Below, piece after piece: positions 32,852 through 43,697 of a stretch of DNA of 64,000 bases. The DNA comes from Phycisphaeraceae bacterium. GTDB taxonomy: Bacteria; Planctomycetota; Phycisphaerae; Phycisphaerales; Phycisphaeraceae. Numbering within the stretch: position 1 is the stretch's first letter; the number at the start of each line of letters is the position of its first letter. The stretch covers positions 1-64,000 of the forward strand of contig JANQFR010000085.1 of NCBI GenBank assembly GCA_028277745.1. The letters run 5' to 3'. The position numbers and the translations under genes were made by a program. The notes under the pieces were generated by a model. It did no database searches, was not told the DNA's origin, and was given only the letters and a program-made list of their open reading frames with translations.

Positions 32852-34870
32852 ATGCTGGTTAACTCACCGCGAACGATCGTGCTTGGCCTGGACGGCCTGG
32901 ACGCCCGTTTGACACGTGTGCTGATGGATCAGGGCTGGCTGCCGGGCATGACGGCCTTGGCCCGGAACCACGGGCTGCGTGAAACGTTGAGCACGACCCC
33001 CGCCGAGTCCGGGGTCGCCTGGGCCTGCTTCGCCCGCGGGGCCAATCCCGGCCACACCAACCTGTTCGATTTCGTCGAGCGCAGCGAGGGGTCTTACGCT
33101 CCCCGCCTCGCGGGTGTCCGTTACCACACGGCGCCGGTCGGTTTTTCCCAGGCTGGGCATGGGGCGCTGCTCACAGGGCTGGCCGCGATCGGCGGGATCG
33201 GCGCGTACGCCGGGGCGACCCGGTTAACCCGGCGCCAATGGCTCAAGTGGACGGCCGCCGGGAGCGGCGCGCTGCTCGCGGGCGGCGCCGTCGGCGGAGC
33301 GGCCTGGGCGTGGCGCCCCCGCCGACAGGAACTGGCCGAGTCCACCGTGATGGGGCGGGCCTGGTGGGACCGCCAAGCCCGGCAGGGCGTCCGGTCGGTC
33401 GTGCTGCGGGTGCCGATGACGTTCCCCGCCGGAGCCGAGCCGGGCGCCAGACTCATGGCTGGTTTGGGCGTGCCGGACATCCGCGGCACACAGGGCGTTT
33501 ACACCCTCCTTACCGATCACGCCGAGGTGTCGGGCCCCCGGCAGATCCCCATCGTCTGGCGTCATGATGCCGCGGTCATACGCCTCCCCGGCCCCGAAAA
33601 CCCCGTCCGCCTCGGATCGACCAGCGACGCCCAACTGCACCTGCGCAGGCTTGAACCGGACCGCATCCTGGTTTCCACCGGTCACGGCGAGCAACGCGTC
33701 GAACGCGGGACCTGGTCTTCCTGGATCACCCTTGACTTTCGCTTTTCACCGCTCGCAGGGCAAACCGGCCGGGCCCGCGCGTACTTCGCCCCCGGCCCCG
33801 GCGACGTCCGGCTCTATCTCACGCCGATCGAATTCGATCCTCAGGACGTGCCGACGGGCGTCCCGATCGGATCGCCCGCCGCCTGGGCCCGCCAACTGGC
33901 CCAGACGGTCGGTGATTACCGCACGATCGGCTGGGAAACCGCCACGCAAGGGTTAGCGGATGGCGTCCTTGATGAGGCGGCCTATCTGGTCGATGCGACC
34001 ACCGCCATCGACGGCAATGAAGCACTCCTGCACACACAGCTTTCGCGTGACGATTGGGACCATTTGACGTTGGTGGTTCAGGCGACGGATCAGGTCTCCC
34101 ACATGTTCTGGGACGACGAGGTTGTCGCGGTTCAACGGGGCGAAAAACGCGCCGACCCGGAACACCCGCTCGTCATGGTTTATCGACGGGCCGACCAGAT
34201 CGTGCAACGCGTCGCCGACGAGGCGCGGACGTTGAAAACAAGGCTCGTCGTCCTCTCAGATCACGGCTTCGCACCGTTCCGCCAAGCGGTGAACCTGAAC
34301 ACCTGGCTGGCGCGGCGCGGCTGGCTGGCGCTCAAAGACCGCGACGCCCGTGACGGCGCCTCCGCAGACAAGATCCTGGCGTCGACGCCCTGGGCCAACG
34401 TGGATTGGTTCAACACCCGGGCTTACGCCATGGGGCTCGCCGGGATCTACCTCAACGTGGTCGGGCGCGAGCCCGACGGCATCGTAAAACCGCAGGGCGA
34501 GTACGAGTTCCTGCAGAACCGGCTGATCCGTGATCTGCTCGATTGGACCGATCCGGCAACCGGCCGGCCGGTGTTCGCCAACGTGTATCGCCGTCAGGAC
34601 ATCTACGACGGGCCTTACGTCGACGCCGCCCCCGATCTGATCTTCGGCTTGCACGAGGGGTACCGCGTCTCGTCCGCGACAGTCGTCGGCGGGATCCCCG
34701 AAGGTGAAATGACCCCCAACGCCTCCCATTGGTGCGGGGATCACTGCGGCGTCGACGCCGGGCTGATCCCCGGGATCCTCCTGGCCAATTTCAACACCTC
34801 CTGGCCGGCGCGTACGCCAATCGCCCAACTCGCGGATCACCTCTGGCCCGGCCTGGAAGAACAGGCCTGA
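32852..34870 (+). CDS. Alkaline-phosphatase-superfamily enzyme with an internal membrane/Tat-like insertion
   Basis: The protein has 672 aa, a paralogue of the two minus-strand enzymes, transcribed divergently from them. Metal Asp lies in IVLGLDGLDARL (about 9-20), the nucleophile region is PAESGVAWACFARG (Ser53), and later sites are ATDQVSHMFWDD and VLSDHGF. Between residues about 103 and 155 an insertion holds two hydrophobic stretches separated by TRRQWLKWTAAG, which matches the twin-arginine signal pattern but sits inside the catalytic fold. The paralogues lack it. The start ATG 32852 directly precedes the first beta strand. Confidence 0.8.
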   Translation: MLVNSPRTIVLGLDGLDARLTRVLMDQGWLPGMTALARNHGLRETLSTTPAESGVAWACFARGANPGHTNLFDFVERSEGSYAPRLAGVRYHTAPVGFSQAGHGALLTGLAAIGGIGAYAGATRLTRRQWLKWTAAGSGALLAGGAVGGAAWAWRPRRQELAESTVMGRAWWDRQARQGVRSVVLRVPMTFPAGAEPGARLMAGLGVPDIRGTQGVYTLLTDHAEVSGPRQIPIVWRHDAAVIRLPGPENPVRLGSTSDAQLHLRRLEPDRILVSTGHGEQRVERGTWSSWITLDFRFSPLAGQTGRARAYFAPGPGDVRLYLTPIEFDPQDVPTGVPIGSPAAWARQLAQTVGDYRTIGWETATQGLADGVLDEAAYLVDATTAIDGNEALLHTQLSRDDWDHLTLVVQATDQVSHMFWDDEVVAVQRGEKRADPEHPLVMVYRRADQIVQRVADEARTLKTRLVVLSDHGFAPFRQAVNLNTWLARRGWLALKDRDARDGASADKILASTPWANVDWFNTRAYAMGLAGIYLNVVGREPDGIVKPQGEYEFLQNRLIRDLLDWTDPATGRPVFANVYRRQDIYDGPYVDAAPDLIFGLHEGYRVSSATVVGGIPEGEMTPNASHWCGDHCGVDAGLIPGILLANFNTSWPARTPIAQLADHLWPGLEEQA

Positions 34871-35037
34871 TCGTCCTTGTAACCAAGCCCTGCGTGTGAT
34901 CCTATGAGTCCCAGCCTCCGAGCGGATTCGCGGCTCGATCAATCGGACGTTGACGGGTTCACCAAACCGATGACAGGAGTAGCCACGACAGCCGATCCAA
35001 TACGTCGTCGTGGTTCGATTCTGAGGCGACCCATTTT

Positions 35038-35114
35038 GCCCGGTTTTTCCAGTGGCCAAAACAGGATGTTGGGCTTTCAATCCAACGACGTGGGTTCGAA
35101 TCCAGCACGGGGTA
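35038..35114 (+). pseudogene. Decayed tRNA-Glu(UUC)-like sequence
   Basis: It is cloverleaf-like with correct spacing. Acceptor GCCCGGT/ACGGGGT has one mismatch, the D-stem has three pairs, the anticodon stem TTGGG/TCCAA holds loop CTTTCAA (anticodon UUC), the variable loop is four bases, and T-arm GTGGG-TTCGAAT-CCAGC has one mismatch. Several mismatches suggest a non-functional or very divergent tRNA. A second T-loop-like TTCGATT lies at about 35014. The rest of 34871-35148 shows no gene. Confidence 0.42.
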
Positions 35115-35148
35115 TTTTCAACACAAAAAATTCTTTGCGTCGAGTCAA

Positions 35149-36369
35149 CTATAATTTCGCAGAACGGCGGTTATATCGCCTCTGTAAGACGAGCGCCGTA
35201 ACAGCCACTACGGCTAGGCCAAGACCGGCCAAGGCCGCAGTGATCGGCGCCAGCTTTGTATCATTCTCCGTCGAAAGACCATCGCGATTGACAATGTTTC
35301 TGGGTTCAGGAGAAGCAGGTGTGATTGTCTCCGTAGCCACGCCAGCCATCGCGTAAACCGATCCCTGCGTGTTCATTTCCTCAAGACTTGCTTCCATCAC
35401 TTCGGTCTGGAGGACATCGATCCAGCCAAGGCCGAGCGCTTCATTCTTAATCGAGGTTCCCGGAGGAAACTCAAGTTTGAACCGGTCGTCGGAGATATCA
35501 ACGTTGAATTTGATGTCTCGGATCTCAAAGATCTTCGTCTAGGCTTCAATATGATTGCCTTCTCGATCTGTTGCGTAAAAGCGAGAAGTCACCCGCGTCG
35601 GAAAATGGATCAACTCGCCGCTTTGAGAGGGGTATGACTTGTAATCGAGAAGTTCGTACCGTTTATGCATCGTCGGTTCAGCGTCGTGGGATAACTTGTA
35701 CCACTCCTCCCTTTCCACCATCCGACCCTGATCGTCGAACACCAACACGAATGCCCTGTCGTTGAATCGAGGGTGCTGGAAATAAACACGGAGTCCGTCT
35801 TGGCCCGGCTCATTGTCCAAGACGCGGAAGTCGGGGCTTTGCGCCACCAACTCCGAGTAGGGTTCTCGCTGAAATTCATAGACGAATGAATAGGGGTGGT
35901 CTTCGTTTAGGCTCGACCAATCTGCTTGTTCCGGCGTTTCGATGATGCCAACGCGCTGGTCAGCATCCATGCCAAGCACACGCACAAGCTCTCCGTCATA
36001 GGCGATCTGTCGTGAGGAGTCGGATGCTTGAACGTCAACCCCCGCATGGGAGAAGAAAGCCCGACGTTCTTGATTTTTCTTTCTTTCGAACTGCAGCGTC
36101 GCTTGCCGCGCTTCCGCGTTCTCGGGTGTCAGGACGTAAGCCACGAGCAAATCACGACTCACCTCTTGTAGCCGCTCGACATTCTCGGCCGGTGTCGGTT
36201 TTTGGCGTGAATCAATAACCGCGGTCATGCTTCTGACCTGATTTTCTCCGTGACGGAGCAAATCGGCCACACCAGACTGTGTCTGTGCGATTTCAGCACG
36301 AACGAGTGAGGATGGACTTGAAAGAACCACGAGACCAGCAACACACGTTTTCCATCGGACACGCAACAT
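35149..36369 (-). pseudogene. Exported protein interrupted by an in-frame amber (TAG) codon
   Basis: One frame of 406 codons reads from ATG 36369 to TAA 35149, broken only by TAG at 35541-35539. The first part (276 aa) has a signal peptide and a LolA/outer-membrane-lipoprotein-sorting-like beta pattern ending RFYATDREGNHIEA. The text after the stop continues the same fold (TKIFEIRDIKFNVDISDD then FKLEFPPGTSI), then a C-terminal membrane helix and RRYNRR. This is either a recent nonsense mutation or a readthrough site. The function is not known. A secreted protein of similar style lies upstream. Confidence 0.75.
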
Positions 36370-36427
36370 GGTGTTTGTTCCTGATACGGCAAAAAGCGTT
36401 TGTATAGACGGCTAACCTCCGATTCAT

Positions 36428-36645
36428 CTACCCTTGTGGGCACACGTCGCCGTTCGCAGCCGTGTAGCCGGTGCATGTGCCGTTTTCGTCCCAGCTTGCG
36501 CTAGTGCATGAACCGTCACTGCCGTTCTCACTGCTGGGTATTCGCTCATACCGATATACGCTATCCAGGAAAAGGCTGACGCCGCTCCACGTCGTGGTAT
36601 TTCGGGAGGAATTAAAAATCGTGGTCGCCGCGTTGGCCCACGATG
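36428..36645 (-). other. Gap content: startless Cys-rich open frame
   Basis: Between the two exported-protein genes a frame without ATG, GTG or TTG encodes a stretch ending GSCTSASWDENGTCTGY then NGDVCPQG. Three Cys and many Asn/Gly look protein-like. It may be the C-terminal scrap of a lost gene. The call as coding is weak. Confidence 0.25.
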
Positions 36646-37571
36646 TAATTCACGCCCGCGACGCGGTCCATGACCTGCGTCCCGGGCAGCATCTTGAATT
36701 CGGTCAACTCTTTGTAACGTGCGTCGGTCAACTGAGGGCGGAACGACTCGAAAGCGACCGTAAAATCCGTAATAACGCGCGAAGGGTCGTTGTCTTCAAT
36801 CTCCTGGAGGCTCGCGTAACGCTTCTCTTGAAAACGGCCGGTTTCTGCGAAATCCAGCCCCCCGTTCTGGACAGACCCCTGGGTCGTGATCTCGAAACGC
36901 ACGGTCGGGCGCCCGCCGTAGACCGTCTGAACGACCGCTTCCCGGAGGACCAATTGATCATCGAACTTGGCGTCGAACGTGCTTTGGCTGTCGTAGCCGG
37001 GCCAGATCCTGATCGTTCCCACAGCATGCCAGAGCCCGTCTTCGTACCGAAGCTGTTGAATCTCGGTGATCCGCTTGCCGAACCCGAAACCGAGGGCGAA
37101 TTCTGTTTCCATCTGGTCGCGCTGCGACTTGTCTTGGGGTTTCCCGCCCGGTTTGATCTCGATGATGCGGTCACGAAGATCGTCGTGGCGCGACTCGGTC
37201 AGCTCGCGCGCCAAGCCTTTGGTATTGCTCCACTTCTGATGCTGGAGCATACTGCCGGACCCGCCTTCGGGGTGTTGCTGATCGACTAGCTCACGGATCA
37301 GGGTGGCTTCGGACCCGCGCCCGACGAGCTGCTCGCGGTAGGTGAACGAGATCGTCTCCGGCTTGTCCGGGCCGGCGCCTGAATCCCCGTCCACCCACCG
37401 GTATTTCCATGTAGGCACGGGTTTCGTCGTGAACTGTGAAGACTTGCGGTAGACGATCTCGGAGTTGTCGAGTTGCGCATCCCGTGCCGCAAGAATCGTC
37501 GAAAAGTCCTCTGCCGTTAGATCCGCTGTGGGCAGCAAGATGGTCAACGCAATAACCCCCGGCGTAAACAT
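36612..37571 (-). CDS. Exported protein of unknown function, lipoprotein-sorting-like
   Basis: The protein has 319 aa. MFTPGVIALTILLPTADLTA is a probable signal peptide. The body is predicted mostly beta, with the ending FKMLPGTQVMDRVAGVNYIVG, the pattern of a final strand P-GT-V-D seen in LolA/LppX-like proteins. No catalytic motif was seen. It precedes the amber-interrupted gene on the same strand, and both may belong to one locus of exported proteins. Confidence 0.65.
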   Translation of the reverse strand: MFTPGVIALTILLPTADLTAEDFSTILAARDAQLDNSEIVYRKSSQFTTKPVPTWKYRWVDGDSGAGPDKPETISFTYREQLVGRGSEATLIRELVDQQHPEGGSGSMLQHQKWSNTKGLARELTESRHDDLRDRIIEIKPGGKPQDKSQRDQMETEFALGFGFGKRITEIQQLRYEDGLWHAVGTIRIWPGYDSQSTFDAKFDDQLVLREAVVQTVYGGRPTVRFEITTQGSVQNGGLDFAETGRFQEKRYASLQEIEDNDPSRVITDFTVAFESFRPQLTDARYKELTEFKMLPGTQVMDRVAGVNYIVGQRGDHDF

Positions 37572-38046
37572 TACGTCGTTTCCTCCGAGGCGCCATCCGT
37601 GCCGCCTTGATTCCTGATGATAAAAACCACTTTTCTACATTCCGATGTTTAAAACAAATGATCCGGCTAACCCGAAAGCTGGATTTATCAAATCTTAAGT
37701 TAGGTTAACCCGTCTTAGGGGTAAATAAGGGAAAATTCCAGCCCGCCTGCGACAAGCATATCCGTGAGATGCCGACACTGGCTTTTGCAGGATAAAACAC
37801 GCCCTTCACCAATTTGATGAAGTCAGCCGGAAAAGCGTTGAACATGACGGAATCCCCGTTAAATTTGATTGATCTTCGCGTGATACGATTGCGGTGTCAA
37901 TCAATAACCCCGCACAAAACATAAAAGCTTGAACGGTGTCACATACATCAAAGTGACAAGGGTTCACGCTTCGCACTGGTGGTTGGGTTGAACGAAGCGC
38001 ACCGGTCTTTCGTCTAAACTTTGTGACCTGATCCGTGCAGAAAGGG
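37572..38046. other. AT-richer intergenic stretch without genes
   Basis: About 475 bases between the divergent genes at 37571 and 38117 are visibly richer in A and T than the genes around them and hold no convincing reading frame. Apart from the promoter at 38047 I see no RNA gene or repeat in it. Confidence 0.6.
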
Positions 38047-38075
38047 TTGACGGTTCTAGGGATGAACAGTACAAA
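38047..38075 (+). promoter_or_regulatory. Promoter for the secretion operon
   Basis: TTGACG (38047-38052) and TACAAA (38070-38075) are separated by 17 bases, about 40 bases before the first gene of the long plus-strand operon. Confidence 0.55.
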
Positions 38076-38116
38076 ATAACATTACAATTCCCATTGGGTT
38101 CCTTCGTGGCGGATGG

Positions 38117-39205
38117 ATGAGGATGACGGGGGTTTTCATGGTGCTTTCGGTGGGACAGTTCCGGTCCACTATTCAAAATAACAACGAGATTCCGGGCGGA
38201 CCTGTGCCAGTAGGAAAGCGCTATCTATCTTGGTCTTGGTTTCGTTTTCTCGTCGCCGCGCTGTTGCTCGTTGCAGCCGGATTGAAGGCTTATCAACTCG
38301 CGACGCAGCCCGTGTTGGGTGAGGCTTGGCTCGACACTCGGTCGGTGGGCGTGGCGGTGGTTCAGTTTGAGCTGATCTTCGGGGTATGGCTGATCAGCGG
38401 CATTCGTCCGCGTCTGGCGCGATGGGCGACCCTTGTTTGTTTCACGATTTTTGGCTTCATCAGCCTCTACCGCGCCGTGGCCGGTCATCAATCGTGTGGG
38501 TGTTTCGGGCCGGTTCAGGTTAACCCGTGGGTGACATTCGGCCTGGATGCGATGGTGGTTGTGTTCACCGCTGCGGCATCGTTGAAACCGTCGTCGATCC
38601 AGAGTCGTCACGAAACCTCGTTACGCTGGGCGGCGGCGGTCGCGTCTTACCTGTTCGTCGGGTCGCTGGTTGCGGTTTGGACCATGGCTGGCCCTCGCCC
38701 CGTGGTCCTGGCAGACGGCGCGGGTGATCTGATCGGCGAAGGTGAATTCGTGATCCTCGAACCGGAGACGTGGATGGGCCGGCCCTTCCCGCTCGCGTCG
38801 CACATCGATATCGGCCAGCGTCTGATGTCTGGCAGGTGGCTGGTGGTGCTTTATCACCACGATTGTTCATCGTGCCGCAAGGCGCTGCCCCGCTATCGGC
38901 GGCTGGCCGCCGCGACCCATGGCGACCCCCAGGCCGCCCGCGTCGCTCTGATCGAGTTGCCGCCCTACGCGGCCTATGCCGACGAAGGCCGCCCTCCGGA
39001 CGGGGCCGACAGTCACTACGAGCAAGGCCGTCTGACCGACGCCAAGGAGTGGTTTGTGCAAACGCCCACCGTGATTCATCTCGATACCGGCGACGTCATC
39101 AAGGTGGAGCCGCCGGCCCATGCCGTCGCCCCGATTGTCCCGGCGCCAGGTCATCATCTGACGGCGCTGAGCTATGACCCTCAAGGTAAGGTAGCGCCGC
39201 AATGA
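38117..39205 (+). CDS. MauE-like membrane protein fused to a thioredoxin-like domain
   Basis: The protein has 362 aa. Residues about 40-190 hold four to five membrane helices of the MauE/DoxX type, with the characteristic CGCFG (127-131). Residues about 215-350 form a thioredoxin-like domain with active-site C250-S-S-C253 in HHDCSSCRKALP. MauE proteins support disulfide formation in exported proteins. Its position at the head of the type II secretion operon suggests redox folding of secreted substrates or apparatus parts. It overlaps the next gene by four bases. Confidence 0.82.
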   Translation: MRMTGVFMVLSVGQFRSTIQNNNEIPGGPVPVGKRYLSWSWFRFLVAALLLVAAGLKAYQLATQPVLGEAWLDTRSVGVAVVQFELIFGVWLISGIRPRLARWATLVCFTIFGFISLYRAVAGHQSCGCFGPVQVNPWVTFGLDAMVVVFTAAASLKPSSIQSRHETSLRWAAAVASYLFVGSLVAVWTMAGPRPVVLADGAGDLIGEGEFVILEPETWMGRPFPLASHIDIGQRLMSGRWLVVLYHHDCSSCRKALPRYRRLAAATHGDPQAARVALIELPPYAAYADEGRPPDGADSHYEQGRLTDAKEWFVQTPTVIHLDTGDVIKVEPPAHAVAPIVPAPGHHLTALSYDPQGKVAPQ

Positions 39206-39402
39206 AACGATGGCTTTCCTCCGTCTTGCTGATCCTGTTGGTTTTGCTGGTCTCTTGGGGCGTGTGGGTCTTGGTTGATCGTTCCTCGGGCCTCCCCGAG
39301 TCAGCAACGGACCCACATGCTGAACGGGTGTCGGATCCGGGCGAACCTTCGTCCGACGCCGAACGGCGCCGGCTGCAATCTCTTGGCTATTTGAACCCCT
39401 GA
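39202..39402 (+). CDS. 66-aa single-pass membrane peptide with LGYL tail
   Basis: The product has one N-terminal membrane helix (about 5-25, LLILLVLLVSWGVWVLV), a Pro/Ser/Asp-rich linker and the tail RRRLQSLGYLNP. ATG overlaps the stop of the MauE-like gene (ATGA), and gspE begins 14 bases after its stop, so it is translated within the secretion operon. The tail resembles the R-x-x-LGY endings of many sulfatase-like proteins. The function is unknown; an accessory or adaptor role is a guess. Confidence 0.7.
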   Translation: MKRWLSSVLLILLVLLVSWGVWVLVDRSSGLPESATDPHAERVSDPGEPSSDAERRRLQSLGYLNP

Positions 39403-39416
39403 CGGACCGGGTCGGC

Positions 39417-41104
<1,688 letters not shown>

Positions 41105-41108
<4 letters not shown>

Positions 41109-42334
41109 TGTCAAGTTTTGCGTACCTGGCGATCGCGGGCTCCGGCGAGCGTGTCCAAGGCACGCTGAGTTCGCATGACCGGCGCGAAGCGGTGCGGAAG
41201 CTGCTGGACATGGGCCTGCACCCGTTGTCGGTCGAGGACCGGCACGACGCTCAGCAGGCGCCGTCGGCCGCGGAACTGTGGCGAAGGTGGGCTTACCGCG
41301 TCCGCGTAACGGACCTCGCGGTCTTCACGCGCCAGCTCGCGTCGTTGCTGCACGCCGGGCTGCCGATGGTGCAGGCGCTGACGACACTACGCCGACAGTG
41401 TGATCACCGGGGCCTGGTGCGGGTCCTGGAAGACATCGAAGGCACGATCGGCCGTGACGGCTCGAGCCTGGCCGAAGCGCTGGACCAGCACCCGCGCATC
41501 TTCGACCCGGTCTACCGGGGCCTGATCCGTGCGGGCGAGGAAGGCGGGCATCTCGTTGAGGTGCTGCAGAACATGGCCAGCCACCTGGCCCGCGCCGCCA
41601 AGCTCCGAGGCCAGGTCGTCGGGGCGTTTATCTACCCCATCTTCCTGCTGGTGCTGGGTTCCGTGGCTGTTTTCGTGTTGATGACGTTCGTGATCCCGCA
41701 GTTTCAGGACTTGTTCGTTTCATTCGGCCAGGACCTGCCGCTGCCTACGCAGGTCCTGGTCGCGATCAGCGGGTTTATGGCGGCGTGGTGGTGGGCGGTG
41801 CTGGCGGGGTTGCTGGCCGGCTGCTTGCTGGGGCTGCTGATGCTGCGTCGGCCGCCCGTGCGGGAGCGGTTTGATCGGTGGTTGCTAACCCTCCCCGTGT
41901 TTGGGCCGATGTTCCTCAAACTCGAGGTGGCCCGGATCGCCCGGACCTTGGGCGAACTGCTGGCCGGGGGGGTGCGGATCATTCAGGCGTTGCGCGTCAC
42001 GGGCGAGACGGCGCGGAACCTCGCGATCCGCCGCACATTCGCCACGATGGCCAGTGAGGTTGCGACCGGCAAGCCGCTGGCCGAGGCGATGCAGCAAAGC
42101 GACGTGTACCCCGCGATGGTGATCAGCCTGGTGCAGACCGGCGAAGAAACCGGCGATTTGGCCGAGATGCTCGGCGAACTCGCCGCGATCTACGAAGAGG
42201 AGGCGGAGCGGGCGGTAAACGGGTCGGTCAAGCTGTTGGAGCCGACCCTGATCGTTGTCATGGGGCTGGTGATCGCGGGGATCGTGGCTGCTGTGATCTT
42301 GCCAATTTTCCAATCCAGCGCGTTGGTCGGATAA
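41105..42334 (+). CDS. gspF: Type II secretion inner-membrane platform protein GspF
   Basis: The protein has 409 aa with two T2SF domains (about 68-190 and 270-390), each with the FTRQLASLLHAGLPMVQAL and IARTLGELLAGGVRIIQAL patterns, and three membrane helices (about 170-195, 220-245 and 375-400). It links GspE to the pseudopilus. Two ATG codons (41105 and 41108) are possible starts. It overlaps gspE by four bases. Confidence 0.93.
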
Positions 42335-42351
42335 GCAAAGGAGCATCGGCA

Positions 42352-42774
42352 ATGAAGCAACACAGAAAAACGCTTCGGCTTAGAGACGCGGCTTTCACCT
42401 TGATCGAGATGCTGCTGGTCATCGTGATCATCGGGGTCCTGGCCGGCGCCGTGACGGTCAGCCTGTCCGGCCGATCGCAGGAGGCCCGGATCACCCGGGC
42501 CAAGACGGATATCGGCGGCAGCCTGTCGCTGGCGCTGGACCTGTTCGAAGGCGATATCGGCCGCTACCCCACCTCCGACGAAGGCCTGCAGGCGTTGGTC
42601 AACGACCCCGGGTTCCCCAACTGGCGCGGGCCCTATGTCAAGGGTGGCCTGAAGAACGACCCTTGGGGCACGCCGTATGCGTATGGGCGGGACACGGACC
42701 ACCCGGACCGATACACGCTGCGCAGCGCCGGCCCGGATCGCCAACTGGGCACCGATGACGACGTGACGGAGTAA
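42352..42774 (+). CDS. gspG: Major pseudopilin GspG
   Basis: The protein has 140 aa. The prepilin signal is short and basic, followed by AAFTLIEMLLVIVIIGVLAG with Glu at +5. The C-terminal NDPWGTPYAYG and the Asp-rich GTDDDVTE are GspG hallmarks (calcium site). The residue before the cleavage site is Ala14 rather than the near-invariant Gly. An AGGAG lies upstream of ATG 42352. It is the main subunit of the pseudopilus. Confidence 0.93.
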   Translation: MKQHRKTLRLRDAAFTLIEMLLVIVIIGVLAGAVTVSLSGRSQEARITRAKTDIGGSLSLALDLFEGDIGRYPTSDEGLQALVNDPGFPNWRGPYVKGGLKNDPWGTPYAYGRDTDHPDRYTLRSAGPDRQLGTDDDVTE

Positions 42775-42778
42775 CGCA

Positions 42779-43312
42779 TTGTCCGACGCGGTTTTGCATG
42801 TTGAGGGTCGGATCGCGGTCAGGAGGCCGCGGCGCCAACGGTTCGTCGGCTTCACCTTGGTGGAGATGATGGTCGTGCTGGTGCTGATCGGGTTGCTCGC
42901 CGGCTCGGTCGTGGTCGCGTTCGAGGGCCGTGACGCCGATCACGCCGTGCGGGTCGCGGCCGAAGATCTGGCCGAGGCGACCCGTTATGCGCACCGCGAA
43001 GCGCGGGTGACGCAACGGCCGCACCGGCTGGTCTTTGACGAGGCGATGCGGTCTTTCCACGTGGAGTGGCGGCCGCTGGACGGTCAGTGGCGCTCGGTCA
43101 ACGGCCGGCCTGGCCGCGAGCGGGTGATGCCGGGCGGGGTCTGGGCGGAGGTCGATTCGTCGGAACAAACGCCGGACGGGGAGCCGGTGACGCTCACCTT
43201 CGACCCGGCCGGGGGTTTTGTCGGCCGCATCAGGCTGGTCGGCGAAGGCGGTCGGGTCCGGGTGCTGGAATCATTCGCCGAAACGGGACAAGTGAATGTG
43301 CTCAAACCGTAA
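42779..43312 (+). CDS. gspH: Minor pseudopilin GspH
   Basis: The protein has 177 aa with a prepilin motif G24-FTLVEMMVVLVLIG and Glu at +5, followed by a GspH-type beta domain (DLAEATRYAHREARVTQRPHRLVFD). TTG 42779 is the start, four bases after the gspG stop, with GGAG seven bases upstream; the next in-frame ATG lies inside the membrane helix. The 3' end overlaps gspI. Confidence 0.85.
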   Translation: MSDAVLHVEGRIAVRRPRRQRFVGFTLVEMMVVLVLIGLLAGSVVVAFEGRDADHAVRVAAEDLAEATRYAHREARVTQRPHRLVFDEAMRSFHVEWRPLDGQWRSVNGRPGRERVMPGGVWAEVDSSEQTPDGEPVTLTFDPAGGFVGRIRLVGEGGRVRVLESFAETGQVNVLKP

Positions 43313-43697
43313 CAACCCGACGTCAAACGCGATGGCCGCCCCACGCCGCGGCTTCAGCCTGGTGGAGGTGGTCGTCGCCATGTCGATCTTCGCCGGCGGG
43401 GTCCTCGGCGTCATGGGGGCCTTTTCGGTCGCCACGCGGACGGGGACGCAGGCGTTGCGGCTGGACACGGCGGTCGAGTTGGCCGAACGGAAGCTCAACG
43501 CCGCGGTCATCCTGCCGGCCGACCGGCTGCAGCCCCACAACGGCGAGGAAGGGATTTTCCAGTGGCAGGTCGGCTACACGTCCAAACCGCACCAACTGAT
43601 GGCGGCGACGGCGACGGTCACCTGGCTGGATCGCGGGGCCGATCGCCGGTTCCAGCTGACCCGGGTGTTTTTGCCTTTATCGGTTGATGAGCCTTAA
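43296..43697 (+). CDS. gspI: Minor pseudopilin GspI
   Basis: The protein has 133 aa. The prepilin site is G19-FSLVEVVVAMSIFAGGVLG with Glu at +5. ALRLDTAVELAERKLNA is the typical GspI helix continuation. ATG 43296 lies inside the gspH end; ATG 43332 is a shorter alternative. Part of the pseudopilus tip complex (I-J-K). Confidence 0.85.
   Translation: MCSNRNNPTSNAMAAPRRGFSLVEVVVAMSIFAGGVLGVMGAFSVATRTGTQALRLDTAVELAERKLNAAVILPADRLQPHNGEEGIFQWQVGYTSKPHQLMAATATVTWLDRGADRRFQLTRVFLPLSVDEP

Noticed and set aside
34904..35356. 150-codon plus-strand frame
   Set aside because: It covers a tRNA-like sequence and is antisense to the end of the amber-interrupted gene.
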